Positions 25,567-38,055 of a stretch of DNA of 64,000 nt are shown one piece after another; the first letter of the stretch is position 1, and every line of letters starts with the position of its first letter. A program made the position numbers and the translations under genes. Under the pieces are notes generated by a model, which did no database searches, was not told where the DNA came from, and worked only from the letters and a program-made list of their open reading frames with translations. The stretch is from Lucifuga dentata (lineage: Eukaryota; Chordata; Actinopteri; Ophidiiformes; Bythitidae): the NCBI GenBank assembly GCA_014773175.1, contig VXCM01000064.1:248001-312000 (forward strand), written 5' to 3'.

Positions 25567-25814
25567 AGATGAGGACAAGGTGTTGTCATCTGGAAGCTGA
25601 AGATTTGGAAGGAGGAGGAGAGCACGACACTATGCACATAGTGCATAGTTATGACGCTTGCTCTGTGCAAATGGCTGATACTGTTTAATTGACTGTGTAA
25701 GACCTGTGTTAAACCCCACAGAGCTTCGGCATCAGTGGATCCACACCTGTGACAGCAGTGCAAGGATGAAGGGGCTCATTAAAAACTTGATGCAGATCTT
25801 CAGCAAGAACCCTG
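25567..25814 (+). CDS. candidate alternative first coding exon (unidentified gene)
   Basis: An acceptor-like TTCCCTCAG ends at 25566 and a strong donor, CCTG|GTGAGT, falls at 25814/25815. Between them, an ATG at 25766 in good context (AAGG before it) opens MKGLIKNLMQIFSKNP and leaves the exon in phase 1. Without splicing the frame stops five codons later. An in-frame TGA (25676-25678) precedes the ATG, so this would be the true start. A separate 39-codon upstream frame (25569-25688) and a perfect 9-bp stem hairpin (25629-25649) lie in the would-be 5' untranslated part. The peptide is short, basic and amphipathic; I do not recognise it. With no downstream exon visible it may be chance. Confidence 0.25.
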
Positions 25815-25820
25815 GTGAGT

Positions 25821-26298
25821 CGCTTTAAAGCAACACGCTCATCGGAATGATAGGTGGCAAATACAGTAGCAAGGGAAAATTGAACTTGAAAAAGAATGTC
25901 TGTCTCCCTATTTTTTAAAGCCTTCCTCTTAATAACCAGTTTTCCTTTGTACTCTCAAACAAAATGGCTGCTCCTGTTGTACCCGGGGCCTTTGAAGGTG
26001 AGCTGTGACTGGCATACGTGGATATCTGCTCATAGGGCCTAATTTGGTGCTTGAGCACTGTTGAAAAACTCTTTTACATGTTTGCTGCCTCCTTTTGAAA
26101 AGAGTAGACTTTCACTTGAGTAGAAGTAAACTGCATCAATTTTTCATGTATCTGTCCTGAAGATAGGCATTGCAGTTTCCTACTCTAAAAGAATGACTTA
26201 CACGGTTTCCTCTGAACTCCATTCTGCAAGAGATGTTTGACCTTGTAACTCTGCCTATGGATGAGCACAGTGGCTCTGCAAAAGGCTGATTGCCAGTG
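25821..26298. other. non-coding stretch
   Basis: Unique sequence after the candidate donor site. It has no matching acceptor-bounded coding block that I can identify. Confidence 0.5.
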
Positions 26299-26306
26299 GT
26301 GTATGT

Positions 26307-26338
<32 letters not shown>
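26299..26338. repeat. (GT)n microsatellite
   Basis: A GT array with one A and one C interruption near its left end, followed by TATATATA. Confidence 0.95.
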
Positions 26339-26345
<7 letters not shown>

Positions 26346-26616
26346 CAAGCCCCGAAAATGAATTCAGTACACCACATGACTCATGTGATGAGAAATGTTC
26401 TGGTAAATTATGACACAAAGCATAATTCATGTGATAAAAAGAGGGAAATATTGCATAGATGGAGCAGATTATTGGCTTGAAGGCGCATACCTCCAGGCTA
26501 TGAATATCTGAACTACCTAGTATAAGAGATAATAAGCACCATCTTAATGGTTTATGAATCTCATTTGATTTATGGTTATTAACCACAGGAGAATTATAGT
26601 AGTGCTCTACTGACGG

Positions 26617-26639
26617 ACGGGGGNGGGGGGGGGGGGGGG
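26617..26639. repeat. poly-G tract with assembly N
   Basis: A G run of about 22 bases with an N at 26624. Long G runs are rare and error-prone in sequencing, so the length is unreliable. Confidence 0.9.
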
Positions 26640-29600
26640 AGATAGTATTTCAGGATAGTGATCACATGGTTGCAATGCTACAAGCTGCAAGCTTACAGAC
26701 AGGCATGGTTAGTCTCGCTGAATTATACATTAACCTGACCTACAAAACTTTATGCTATTTTAGTTCTTTTCCTAACAATCTTTCCACTGGTGCAAAAACT
26801 TTCTTTGTCTAACAAGTAGCTTCAAGCCAATCATCACTTCTTCGATTTTTCTTGTTAGTGATGCCAGAAGTAGAAGTAAAGTGGGAGGAGGGGGAAAAAG
26901 AGGTTTTATCCAGGGGACTGACACCCTTCTCGTTCCGCACACGCCTCCAAGCGAGCACATCCCCTCGTCGATTCCCTCCCAAAAAAGAAAGAAAAAAAAA
27001 AAGCATCAATAAAAGAACTATGGTGCAGATTCAAGAAGGCATGAGCAGATTTTCAATGGGATTTCAGGAGAAGGCACAAGGGGCAGAAATCTTTCGCTTT
27101 TGTCTGCCGTTCAAATGGGTCTGATGAGCCTGGAGCTGGAGGCTCTGATTGTCATAGAGGTCCTGATCTCTTGTGAGAATTGATTTCCATCATTTGGGGG
27201 GAGTTTCACAGACTGAGGGTATATTTCTGCCTGGAAGACCAAGATAAGGGCCAAATGAACTGAGACCAACTTACTGTACAAAAAAAAAAAAAAAAAAAAA
27301 AAAGGCAGGGAAAGCAAAGAGGAAGGCTCTTAGGAGTGAGAAAAAAAGCAATAAAAGTAAACAAAAACAAACATGTTAAGTTGTCTCACAGTCCATTCTG
27401 AAATGTTAGATTAGTTTTCAAAGAGTAGGAAGAAGCCCTGGCCTGTTGTGACGTTTTCTCTCTACCAAGCATTTCATCTGATTATGAGTACTTTGCAATC
27501 TGCGACAGCATGATTGATGCTCCACTTTCATGAGGGGAATTTTAACAGCACCTCTTCAGCGCTCAATGCGCACCCAATTATGCGTCTGAGCTGGTAACCT
27601 TGAATTTATGTCACCATGGCAACAAAACCCCCGGTCATGCATTATGGATTATCATTGAAATTCTACACCCCTACCTAACATAATGAGAGCCCAGGACTTA
27701 ATCAAATCAGCCCATTCTGTGTGACACAAAGTGAAGAAGGAGCTCTCATTGTATTGGGGTTGAGGCTGGGAGAAGCCAGCCAGGCAAGCAAGCAGGCAGG
27801 CGGGCGGGTGGCAGACTGAGCTGTGACGGCCCCAGCAGCTGCAGGGCTAGCAGCCTGATAGATGGCTCCCATATACATCAGTGAACATATAGACAGATGG
27901 CCCTCACTGCCTGGAATTTCCAACCCAGGAAGCAGCTGTTCAGCCTAACCTTTGTTGTCCGTCTCACCTTGTTGTCATGGAACATTGAGCAGAGAAGGAG
28001 AATGTGGTGCTGAGCATGGTGGAGCACCACAGAGCTTTAGAGTTGGGACAGGGGAAGGGGCTTGAGTAGGGGCTGAGGCAGGGCTTGCTGAATTTACATT
28101 ACTTGGCACTTTTTCACTACATGCTGATCTCTTTAGGCCCCTCCAGCTTTTTTTTTTTCTTTTTTTTTTTTGGGTGGCCCACAGATCCTGGGTATTACTT
28201 GATTCTTACTTCCTTACTCATGACCACAAAAACAGAGAAACCCAAAATAATTTAGGTTCTCTCTCCCTCTCCCGTATCCTCCTTTCTCTCTCTGATGGAT
28301 GACATAATTGTTGTAAATCACTGTGCTGGATTAATGCAATCTATTTTTCATCTCCTCCCTGGCTGCTTCCCCTCACTACTGCAGGCCCAGCCCAAGCTGT
28401 TACATAAAATATTGATTGCTCTTGTGTATTTCTCTCATTGTATGTAAGCATTTTTATTAGCTAACAGGCGAGCAGAGGAAACCAGTATCGCTCCCCCTTC
28501 CCCACTCTCTATCAGAACTTTTAATAGCTCAGCAGATTTTTTTGTTCCTCTCTCTTCTGTTTCCCTGCATCATCCCTGTAGACTACTGGGAAGCCCAGAA
28601 GATTTCAGCAAGGGAATATTGGAACTGGAATACAGGAAATACAAAAATAGGCCCTTTTCACTGCTTAAAACTGCAGAAGCACATGAGTATAGGATTCTTA
28701 AAATAGTAACTTGTTTTTTGTTTTGCAAAAAGTACCACAAAGTATTAAAGCAGAGCATTGTATTCTCAGAAATTCCCACCTATTATGAACAACAAAAATT
28801 GCAAGATGATCTTTCTGTCAATAAAATGCAAACACATCTCAAAATCATGTTTCAAACTGTTTAATTATGACAGAGGACGAGGTATTATTTCACTTTTCTA
28901 ATTTAAACTTAGTAGTTCTTGTTTTATCCTTAGAAATTCTACCTATTTGTCATTCGTTCCTGAGGACTATCCTGGAAGTATTGAAAAAGAAAGAAATATC
29001 CCGTACCCCTCACCCTAATTCTGCACTTGTATCAGAAGCAAAGATTTAATGTGTCCACAACCTTCTTTCACTGGGAGGAGAATTCTACTAAATGGTTTAT
29101 CTACATAGCTTTTCATTGGCTCTTTTCCAAAACAATCACACACATTTTTTTGGGATGCTGTCTCATTGTTAAAGAGGGACTGTGAGGCTTGGGTGTTTAT
29201 TGAGTCTACAACAGCCATTTTTTGGAAGCAAAACAAAGTCTACTACAGGCACTCAGGCATGTCAAATTTATTCTGTGCACAACACTGAAAGGGGGCAGTC
29301 TATCAGCCTCTGAATACTAATAACCAATATTTCTTCCCTTAGAAAAAAGTATTTTAAAGTAATAGAAAAAGTTTATGTAAAACAAATGGGAATTTTGTAA
29401 AGCTATAGCCTTGGGTCCCCTGCAGCTGTCTAATATATCTGCATATTTCCAATAAACATAACAGGGTAATAAATGTTATTTTCTCTGAAGTAAGCGCATC
29501 ACAAGTGGAGGTGTCATCTAAAATGTATTTGTGATGTGCTTGATGAAGCTTGCTCATCCTTCTGTAATGACATCCCAGCCTCTCTCATGTGTTATGCATC

Positions 29601-31544
29601 ACATCTTGTTACCATCTTCCTCTGAGCATGCCTGTCATCATGTGTCTTCTTAGACCGCGCCGGAAAGATCGCATCAGTGAAGGGATACATGGCAAAGGAA
29701 GGGGAGGGGAGTGGCATTATTAGATGCCACTTCAACTTCTCAAACTCCTGAAGGTGTCATTCTCATCTATATTTGCTGAGACCACCGTTTTCCCTCGTCA
29801 AACTGATTCATTACGGAGCAGAAAGGAGACGGTAGTATTAGAGAAGCAATAGGTGTGAGAGCAGTTTGTGCGGGACCATTCTCACAATACATTATTGATG
29901 CTGTATTTTTTGTTATTAGAACATCTCTCTTGCATTATGTATATCTAGTTCATGGAGAGTACCATCGTTATAAGGTTTACCAACTCTGATATGAGAATAT
30001 TTTCGCCTGGGCTTGGACGTGGTGTATGAGGAATGTATAGAGGTGCTTCTCATAGTCATTTGTATTTCTGAGAAAACACATTTACCGCATTCGAAAAAAT
30101 TAGTGCATGTAAGATCTCGTCATGACCATATTAGACATAATGTCGACTCTATTGTTTTTCATTTAAATCACAACCCATTGCAAATCAGGTCAACCCAGGA
30201 TCTTCTCTCTGGATCACACAAGGACAATAAATAATCACTTATTAATTACGCTTCTTAAGCAATGCATGCATATTTGAAAAAACTCAGTTCTTCTGGACCA
30301 GAAAGATGCATTTATGGCACAAATGCCCACCGACAGCCGCTTATTCTTATGCTCTACAGGCACCTTGTTGTGTGTATCTATGGATATGCACCATTGAGAC
30401 AGACAAAACATCTCACATCAGTGAAAAGTTAGTTTTTCACATCTTATTCATTAATCATCAAGGGGAAGACTGACTCTATATGGAAGGATTGTTACAAACT
30501 AATGACTTTGACTCCACTTGTAACCTTCCTTTGACAGCTATACTATTGGGTTACAAGGAGAGTCACAGTAGTGCTGTCCTCACTCCCTTATTTGCATAGA
30601 ATTAATGATGCATGCATATGCAAATGAGCATTTTAAACAATGTTGATTACTGCCTATGTATTCATAGGGCAACAGTCACACATGTCTGACATGCCACTTC
30701 TGCATGTAATTTGCACCACAGTAAAGGGCAACTGGTATCGTCTCACACATAAGCTCATCATGGCTGCTGCCAGAGGTGATAACTGCTTAATCTGTGGTTT
30801 TACTGGTGTTTGTTTATTGGTCTGAATCTAGACTCTGAGATGTGACCATATCACAATGTCAGCAGAGCAAAATGTATCTGGGGGGAAAAATAGTATTTGC
30901 ATCGATTATCCAAAATGGACCGCTTCTTGTTTGATTATATTATCATAATTTATTACTTATATACTTATATAATGAAAAGCAAACAAAGCCCTTCTGTACC
31001 ATCCAAGCACATAGATGAATAGTTCACATGTGATTTGTGTGTCCTCCATATGATGTTGTGTACAGTCCAAAGCACAAACAGAACAGTACTGGTCTCACAT
31101 GCACAATACCCATTAAAAACTCCAATAGTTTTTCTCTTCTAGGAGGACAAGTCATGAAGCCAGCTGTTTCCAGATTTCACAGCCCATGGATATACAGTAT
31201 CACATCAGGCTTCATACAGCTTCTGGGCTCTGAGGCTCACAGAGGCCCATGGAAGCCACCCAGCCCAGCCCTCTCATTTGGCTAAGGGCTCTTCAGCTGT
31301 AGGGCAACAGCACTGAGAGCTTCTGTATGTCAGTTCCCACCCCCTTGTCCTCCACCCCTCTCTTCTGCCCCTCGGGTCAACCCTAGCTATGATTGTTGAA
31401 TTTCTAATATCTACACATCGTGCTATGACTTACATTGCCTGCAGCAATGGCCAAGAGTGGGAAATCTTTTCAAATCAGACAAGAGTTGAAGGAAAATAGC
31501 TCAACATCAATATGGATTAAATAGAGACCAATGATTGTCAGAGT
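26640..31544. other. non-coding stretch, no gene recognised
   Basis: Nearly 5 kb of unique DNA with a poly-A at 27279-27303 and a pyrimidine-rich interval at 28141-28170. Frames of 60-90 codons on both strands show no domains. No repeats with clear ends were seen. Confidence 0.5.
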
Positions 31545-32297
31545 AATTACGAGGGTTGATATGCTATTAAATTCGGTGATGATTCTGTCATGTCTCTTTT
31601 TGGCTGATAACAGCCACGGTCCAGTGACTGATATGTTTAATCAGCGGTGTGGTCAATCTTTTTTAAACATCAGCATACTCAAAACTAAAGAGATGTCCAT
31701 TGATTTCAGTAAGAATCCTTTGCACATCCTTCCTGTGGTCATCAAGGGTCAATCTATAGAAGCTGACTTGCAATACAACTATCTGGGCACTACACTTGAT
31801 GACAAATTATCCTTTGCAATACTGATGCTGTTAGAGGGAAAGCTCTCCAGCAGAAACTTCACAGCTTTAAAGTGGACATATCTTTTATGAAAATGTTTTA
31901 TCCCTGTTTTATTGAATCTGTTTTAACTTTCTCTTTGATCTGCTGGTATGGGAATCTGAATTTAAAGAACAGGTATAAACTGGGGAATATTGTTAAGATA
32001 TGTGTAAGTTAGTTATCACTAGTTAGTTGGTTAGTTGGCTAGTCCTCTCTGACCCGAGTCACTCTTTATATGGAGAGTTTCGGTTGCTTCCATCTGGTCA
32101 AAGATACATTTCCTAAGCGTAAGACTAATCAATATCTCGGTGGCCACTGGGTTTATTAAATGGATTATTGTAGGGCGGTTGGTTTGATATTGTTGTTGTT
32201 GTTGTTTTTCTCCTGTCTTGTATTGTCTTGTTTATGCTGCTGTGGCACAACAAAGTACCTCTTGGGGACATTAATAAAGTTCTTGTTCTTCTTCTAG
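31545..32297 (+). pseudogene. 5'-truncated non-LTR retrotransposon (CR1/L2/Rex-like), reverse transcriptase remnant
   Basis: The parent element copied its RNA into DNA at a nicked target. Four RT pieces survive in order, in shifted frames. YAIKFGDDSVMSLF (31560-31601) holds an FGDD box equivalent to the catalytic YADD. NISILKTKEMSIDF, then YNYLGTTLDDKLSF, lie in the 31531-31890 frame. KLHSFKVD and FIESVLTFSLICWYG follow (about 31850-31945). FRLLPSGQRY and PKRKTNQYLGG come last (about 32075-32145). At least three frameshifts and several stops make it dead. The 3' end, GGGGACATTAATAAAG then a TTCTTGTTCTTCTTCT tail, fits elements of this group that end in short repeats. Family assignment is from motif memory, not a search. 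Confidence 0.8.
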
Positions 32298-32597
32298 AGA
32301 GCAGGAGTGCAGCCAGTCTTTAGCAGCCAATCTTGGTAGATTTTTATGTTTTTCAACAACAAAATGGCAGGTTTGAAATTTGGTAATAATAATTTAATAA
32401 GGCAAGGTCGGCAAGCAACTCAGTAAATTCAACATAAGGTCATAAGTTATTGTTTTTTCAATGTAAAGACATTGTAGCTCAGCCTTAAAATTTATGACAG
32501 AGCTTTTTTGACATTATCTGTAAGGAAACGTAATTGTGTCTCCAAATTTGAGTATTTTCATAATTAAGCATTCTGACACGAACCATTCTTCACGATC
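32298..32597. other. non-coding spacer between two mobile-element remnants
   Basis: 300 bases of AT-rich sequence between the LINE tail and the third hAT-like copy. Nothing further is recognised. Confidence 0.5.
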
Positions 32598-32756
32598 AGT
32601 ACTTTTACTTTCAATACCAAAGTAACCTTTATTGTTAATACATTAGCTTTGCTTAGGTATACTTTCATAGGTAGAACTTTTATTTGTAATAACATTTTTT
32701 TTTTTCTGTGGTGTTACTACTTTTACATAAAGATTAAATTACCTCTTCCACCACTG
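32598..32756 (+). mobile_element. hAT-like nonautonomous repeat, 3' fragment (copy 3)
   Basis: It begins CAGTACTTTTACTTTCAATA. It continues with GAACTTTTATTTGTAATAAC, GTGGTGTTACTACTTTTAC and TAAATTACC, and ends CTTCCACCACTG, the intact terminal motif. It corresponds to roughly the last 150-200 bases of the copy at 19857-20800, in the same orientation. Confidence 0.65.
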
Positions 32757-33280
32757 AAGATGGAAATACAATCAGCTGTAAATGTTTATTATGGGAAGGA
32801 ATTTGCACTTTTGTAGTCTTATTTTCCCTTTACAATCAGGGTCACAACCCCTGCTTTTACAAGTCTTCTTTTCAACACATATTACATGTTACTGTGTCAA
32901 TATTTACGATTCACTTGTGACCTACATTCACATTATGTCTGCACTTTGTCACAATTTGCATTTATAGACTTAAAGGCTATTTCATTTCTATATGTTCTTA
33001 TAAGGGTTACTTTAAACTCATGAGTGTTTTTATGCACAGGATCACAGGTTTTGCATAGAAGCTTATATAGGCTAACACCCATAAAAATGAATTAGAATCG
33101 ATACGCTAATGTATTTTTTCTGCTATTTTTTATTTCATTTTTAGAGCCTGACACAAAATGGTAATGAATGCTCAGGGGATGTTTATCCCATTTAGATTTC
33201 ATAGAACTTGGTGTCTGCATTGATTAATGTGTGTCTAACCTATGTTTTCATTATGAGAGGAGGAGGTATGTGTACATGCA
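32757..33280. other. non-coding stretch
   Basis: AT-rich unique sequence. The short frame at 32782-32967 has no recognisable domain. Confidence 0.5.
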
Positions 33281-33313
33281 CGTGCGTGCGTGCGTGCGTG
33301 CGTGCGTGCGTGT
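33281..33313. repeat. (CGTG)8 microsatellite
   Basis: A tetranucleotide array of alternating purine and pyrimidine, with one CpG per unit. It is unusual in CpG-depleted vertebrate DNA and a Z-DNA-prone motif. Confidence 0.94.
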
Positions 33314-33903
33314 GTTTAAAGCTTGGATGAGGTTATATTTTGGGGTGGTATGATTGAAACCCCCATGCCTCCATGGAGGTAATGAACCTGAAGACAAGCA
33401 GCAGCTAGCCTGAAATTTCATGCATTGAGAGAGCGTCAGGGCATACATAAGGCTGGCTTGGTCATTTGTTATTGTTAATCTTTACATTTATGGCTGCAAA
33501 TACGTTATTAGGAGGCGTGTCCTTAGTATTTCACTTTGATTGGGCTTTGCTCTATGACATATTGATCAGTTGGGTCGGGGACGAGACAGGCAGGAGGCCA
33601 AAGTGACTAAGACCTTGACTTTGGACATCTGCAAAGGCATGACCGTGAATGTCTGGCTCGTATTCAGCATCCCTGGTAATTTCCCTTTGTAGGGGAATCA
33701 AGGGCACGTTCAGCCCATCACATTTAGACCCACCACGGGTTGGCTGGCTGAGTAAGTGACAGCATACATGGAAGCCAAGATGGGGTCCGGCAATGACCAG
33801 CAGCCTCCCCTGGATTGCATTCCAGGAAATCCTATCCATCTTCATTCAACCATTTCAATGTTCCCTGAAATGGTATGGTCGGGTGGACCAGATTCAGATT
33901 GGT

Positions 33904-33907
<4 letters not shown>
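33314..33907. other. non-coding stretch
   Basis: Unique sequence between two alternating purine-pyrimidine arrays. The opposing frames (33552-33845 and 33756-34100) lack domains, and the latter is extended by the GT repeat. Confidence 0.5.
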
Positions 33908-33956
<49 letters not shown>

Positions 33957-33982
33957 CTGTGTGTGTGTGTCTGTGTGTGTGT
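33908..33982. repeat. (GT)n microsatellite, about 75 bases
   Basis: A long GT array with two C interruptions near the right end, among the longest in the window. Confidence 0.97.
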
Positions 33983-36900
33983 TCACATAAGTCATATCCA
34001 AGTCACTGTTAGCCCAGACTTCTCCAGCTATTCCTGGCTGTCCTATTTTGGCTACTTCTTAACATGCATGCTCACAACCCTCCACTGGCTGTTGAATTGA
34101 GCCCTAATAAGCTGACATGATTAGTGTATTAATCATCCATGGAAATTTTTATAGGCGAGGTCTAACTGCCAGGAGTCCGGGTCAGAGCCAGCAGCTCTTG
34201 CTTTATCCTGCATACAGTTCATGCCTGATGCCATCCATACACAACAGGGCCTGGATCTCAATCAATTATATAGCAGTCTGAAGCTATAACAGCACTAGCT
34301 ATTTGCTAGTTCAAGCAGCAAATCCCATGATAAAACCAACAGCAACCTATCACATGCAAAAAGAAAAATGTGAGAGTTAGTTTATTAATGAACCACGTCT
34401 AGCTCACCTATTTATGCAGTGGCACTGCTTGCACCTTATCTGTCTTTGTAAGTCAGAAAACAATATGCCATTAGTCATATGAAAATTCAGAGATGGAAAA
34501 TTTCCAATTCATGAAAAAGGTTCCACATATACATGCACACATACTGCATTTGAGGGCAATGTTGTGGAACTTACTGATCAGTGTCTGATGAAGGTAGCAT
34601 TTCTCTCCATCACCAGTTAGACTAATGTGAAGGGGAGACCCATTTTGCACACCGCACTGGGTGACATTTGTGAAGATTTAGTGATTTGTGGAGAGAGAAA
34701 ATTGGAATAGCATATGTGTGAATCAGCATTATTCTACAAGATGATGTCATGCTTACAGGCGGATAAGATGCTTCTACCTTTAACATGCAGAGCTGTTAAT
34801 CTGTGTTTATTCCAAGATCAGAAATGCTTTGTAATGGGGGTACAACATTGGCACAAATTTTTCAGTCTTTACCTGTGTGTGAATCAGAGCATTATCTGAA
34901 TTTGGGAGCTTAGTCCTGATTCATTATTGCCTTTATTTCTAGAGCTAGCACATTTATGCTATGTGTATGGAATAAAATTGTTAGAAAAATCATTGCGTCA
35001 AATCTTCAAACCTACACAGGGAAAAGGAAATAGGAAGATGAAAAGACGTGTTTATGTAGTGGTGTATGTGAAGAGCAGACTATTTTACTCCTACAGTATC
35101 TCTAAGTTGACAGCGTACTTATCTGATTTAAAATGAGGATTAAGATAGGTGTTGACCTGGCTACCGAGGGACTATAATCCCAGTCATGGCTACAAGCCAT
35201 ATTTTATGCTAATAACAATTCATTTTATTAATTTGACATTAAAAGTGGTGATGTGTATACACATATATAAATAAATTATCATGCTAAAATGTCATCAAGA
35301 TTAATGGAAAGACCAACAGACATTGCATTTATGGAAATTACAATATTACTCTTTGTAAACCATGGTCCCTGCTAATGGATTTTATACACCTTTATGGCAG
35401 AAAGCCTTGGCACCCAGAGAATAGAGATCAGGTGGAAATGTGTAGGTCATTATGCATCTGGACTCCCAACCTTCCTCTCTCCTTAGCCCAGTGCCCAGCT
35501 CCAGGCTGTAAATTAGAAGGACGAGTTGTGTGCTGTGATCACTGTTTATTGCTCTGTTTAAATTCATCCTCCAGTCAGAACGACATATTACGGGTGTAGC
35601 TTAAAAAAAGCATTTAATATAAATGATCTGTGTTGATTGTGATGGATATACTATGCAGAGACACCTTGCCGTCAAGGGCATTGAGGGATCAGCTATCATT
35701 TTCTTCCTCTTACGCATGAAGGGAAGAATGACTGAGGATCCAATGTCATCACAGTGCCTACAATAACACACTGCAACTCACAGAACCACACACACACACC
35801 CTGATATGCAACAGCAAATACACAAATTGCTCTGAATAGTTTGCGTGGTTATAAATACAAATAACACCACCTATTAGCCTTGGAATGAAGCATGTACTAA
35901 AATGAAATGCTCTTATGGCCTCATAAGTGTGTAACAGCAAACAACAGGCTCCTCATTCTGTTATGAGTGGGTGACCTCCTGTCACATATTTTGCTGAAGC
36001 TAAAGCAAGTTTTGATCTCAATGGTGTTTTACCTCCACTCTCCTTTGCTGATATTTCAATAAAGAGAGACAAAGTGACCCAGCTTTATAAACCTGTGCTC
36101 AGCATAATAAGCCTATGTTACGATTAATGAGATACCCAGGGCATTATTTGTTATCTTATATATCTTATTGATTGCATTGTCTTTCATCTTTGCAAACGTG
36201 CTCTCTTTGTGTCTCTTACTCTCTCCACCAACTCTCCTTACACCCTCTGGCTGTCTGTTTTGCTCTCTCTTGGTCTCATCTCCCATGAGCCTGCTGTTCT
36301 TGGTTATATAGGAGATGTTGAAGGTTGAATAGTCATGGCATGCAAAGTGCAAGCTTGTATAACTACGCTTACATTACCTGCAGCGTGTGTGTGCTAATAA
36401 GTCATCTAAAGTCAATGACCTGTATATATCAAGCTTCTTAGAGTAGCAATCCAGGATCACTGCCCATGCAGGTCCTCTTAACCATCTTATTTATATGCAT
36501 CTTCAAAGGCTCAGCTGATTCCTGATCAGGCCTCCCACTTTGAGATGTCTGGAGAAAAAGAACCAGTTGCAGGGAAACTTAGAGTCACACATATATGCAC
36601 ATAAACATATAAACACACACAGACCAACACAAAAAAACACACACACACACGAATAGTGCCTTAAGTGTAGAATGACCTCATCTTGGCTCCAGAATATGAG
36701 AGTGATGCCCGCAGGAAACTGGAGAGACACATTTTGTTTGATCAAATCCAGTTATGTGGCTACTGGCAAATTCCAAATGTTGCTCATTTATTGAAGGAAA
36801 GCTTTGCAGTTTAGTGGAAGCAGAGAGGATTGGAAGTGACACAGCATAAACAGGAACTGTCAAACAATTAAACAGTGTAAACTGCACAGATGAGCCACTG

Positions 36901-37138
36901 ATGAATCTGGCTATCGGAAACCATTTAGTGAGGCTAAACCAAGTAGCCTGAAAGGTGGTTGTAACTGTCCATCTTCCCATCTGTATCAGCAGCTCACGCT
37001 GTTTAGGCAGATATGTTTATGTATGTGCATGAACAAAATCAACAAAATGCCTTGGCAAGTGACTGTGGGTGCATGCAGGTTTGAAGGACTATTTGAAGGA
37101 TTATTCAAGTCACGCATAATGACATATACATTTAAACT
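33983..37138. other. non-coding stretch, no gene recognised
   Basis: Three kilobases of mostly unique DNA, including AC-rich patches at 36610-36650. It has a repeat-free ATTA-rich interval at about 34100-34330. Short frames have no domains or convincing exon borders. Confidence 0.5.
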
Positions 37139-37490
37139 TTAAAGGGGATATGTTCTTTTTTGTTTTCTTCCTCATTTTTATATGGTAATATAGTAGGCAG
37201 TCTATGTTGAACATTGTCAAAGTTGCAAAGCAATCCATAGCAATGTATCAAGAAAGTCAAACCCCATAGGCCTTGAAGTGCCCTAAAAGCTTCATGTTTG
37301 ATTTGTCCATTACTTCCACAACATGTTGACATCAACATGTAACACACTGAACTTACCCACCTACACACCCACAAAGTACGAGGCCAATGAACAAGTGGTT
37401 GGCCAGCATCTGTATTTTGTAGCTGAGCCATGATAAAGCTGGCCAATCAGAAATGGTCTGTTTTCACTCTGTGTGCACACAGGGACTGCA
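37139..37490 (+). mobile_element. possible TTAA-type nonautonomous repeat, partial
   Basis: It starts with TTAA followed by AGGGGATATGTTC, a form seen at the ends of Kolobok/piggyBac-type MITEs in fish. The body includes GTAGCTGAGCCATGATAAAG and GGCCAATCAGAAATGGTCTG, which resemble a common fish repeat as I remember it. No matching inverted right end followed by TTAA was found, so the right border is arbitrary and the class is tentative. Confidence 0.35.
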
Positions 37491-37578
37491 GTACTGGAGA
37501 GAATTTTTTTAAATAATTCTTTTGCACATTAAAACAGTGTAAAGATGACAAAAAAACAAACAAACAAAAAAAAAAAAC

Positions 37579-37579
37579 N
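37579..37579. other. single-N assembly join in A-rich tract
   Basis: An N inside an A-rich stretch containing AAAC repeats (37550-37593). Confidence 0.9.
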
Positions 37580-37867
37580 AAAAAAAAAAAAACAGTAAAA
37601 TGAAAATAAGAATATGGTATAATTTGCTTAGATAACCAATTGGTTGACTTTTGGAGGGTTAAGTGATCTCCTTGGCTAATAGAATTAGAATACATATACA
37701 ATCTTGAGTATTACTGGATTTAACCCTTCACATTTTACGCAAAGTGGAAGAATGACACTACATAGAAAAAAGATGTTCACAACAGAAATATCACAGGGAA
37801 AGCTGTAAGCAAATTTTCACAGAGTAAAACAGAGAAAGAACTTGGAAGAGAAAGTAGCTTGTTGACT

Positions 37868-37890
37868 GTGGCGGGCCGTGTATTTTACAC
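37868..37890 (+). mobile_element. possible hAT-like left terminus
   Basis: CTGTGGCGGGCCGTGTATTT resembles the CAGTGGCGG-type termini of some hAT-family repeats in fish. No inverted partner was found downstream to about 39020. Its proximity to the exon-like remnant at 38380-38512 raises the possibility that both belong to one decayed element of roughly 1 kb. Confidence 0.3.
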
Positions 37891-38055
37891 CTAGGCCTTC
37901 AGTGTTATCCTTCCGCAATTAAACTACCTTCTAATAACCTCACCATGACACTAGGGCTATAGGCTGCTGTTATTCAATGTAACCAGCCCATATTCATAGT
38001 GACAGTAACCTTTATCAAGTGGAATAAAGTGATTTAACACAAGGATCAACACCCA

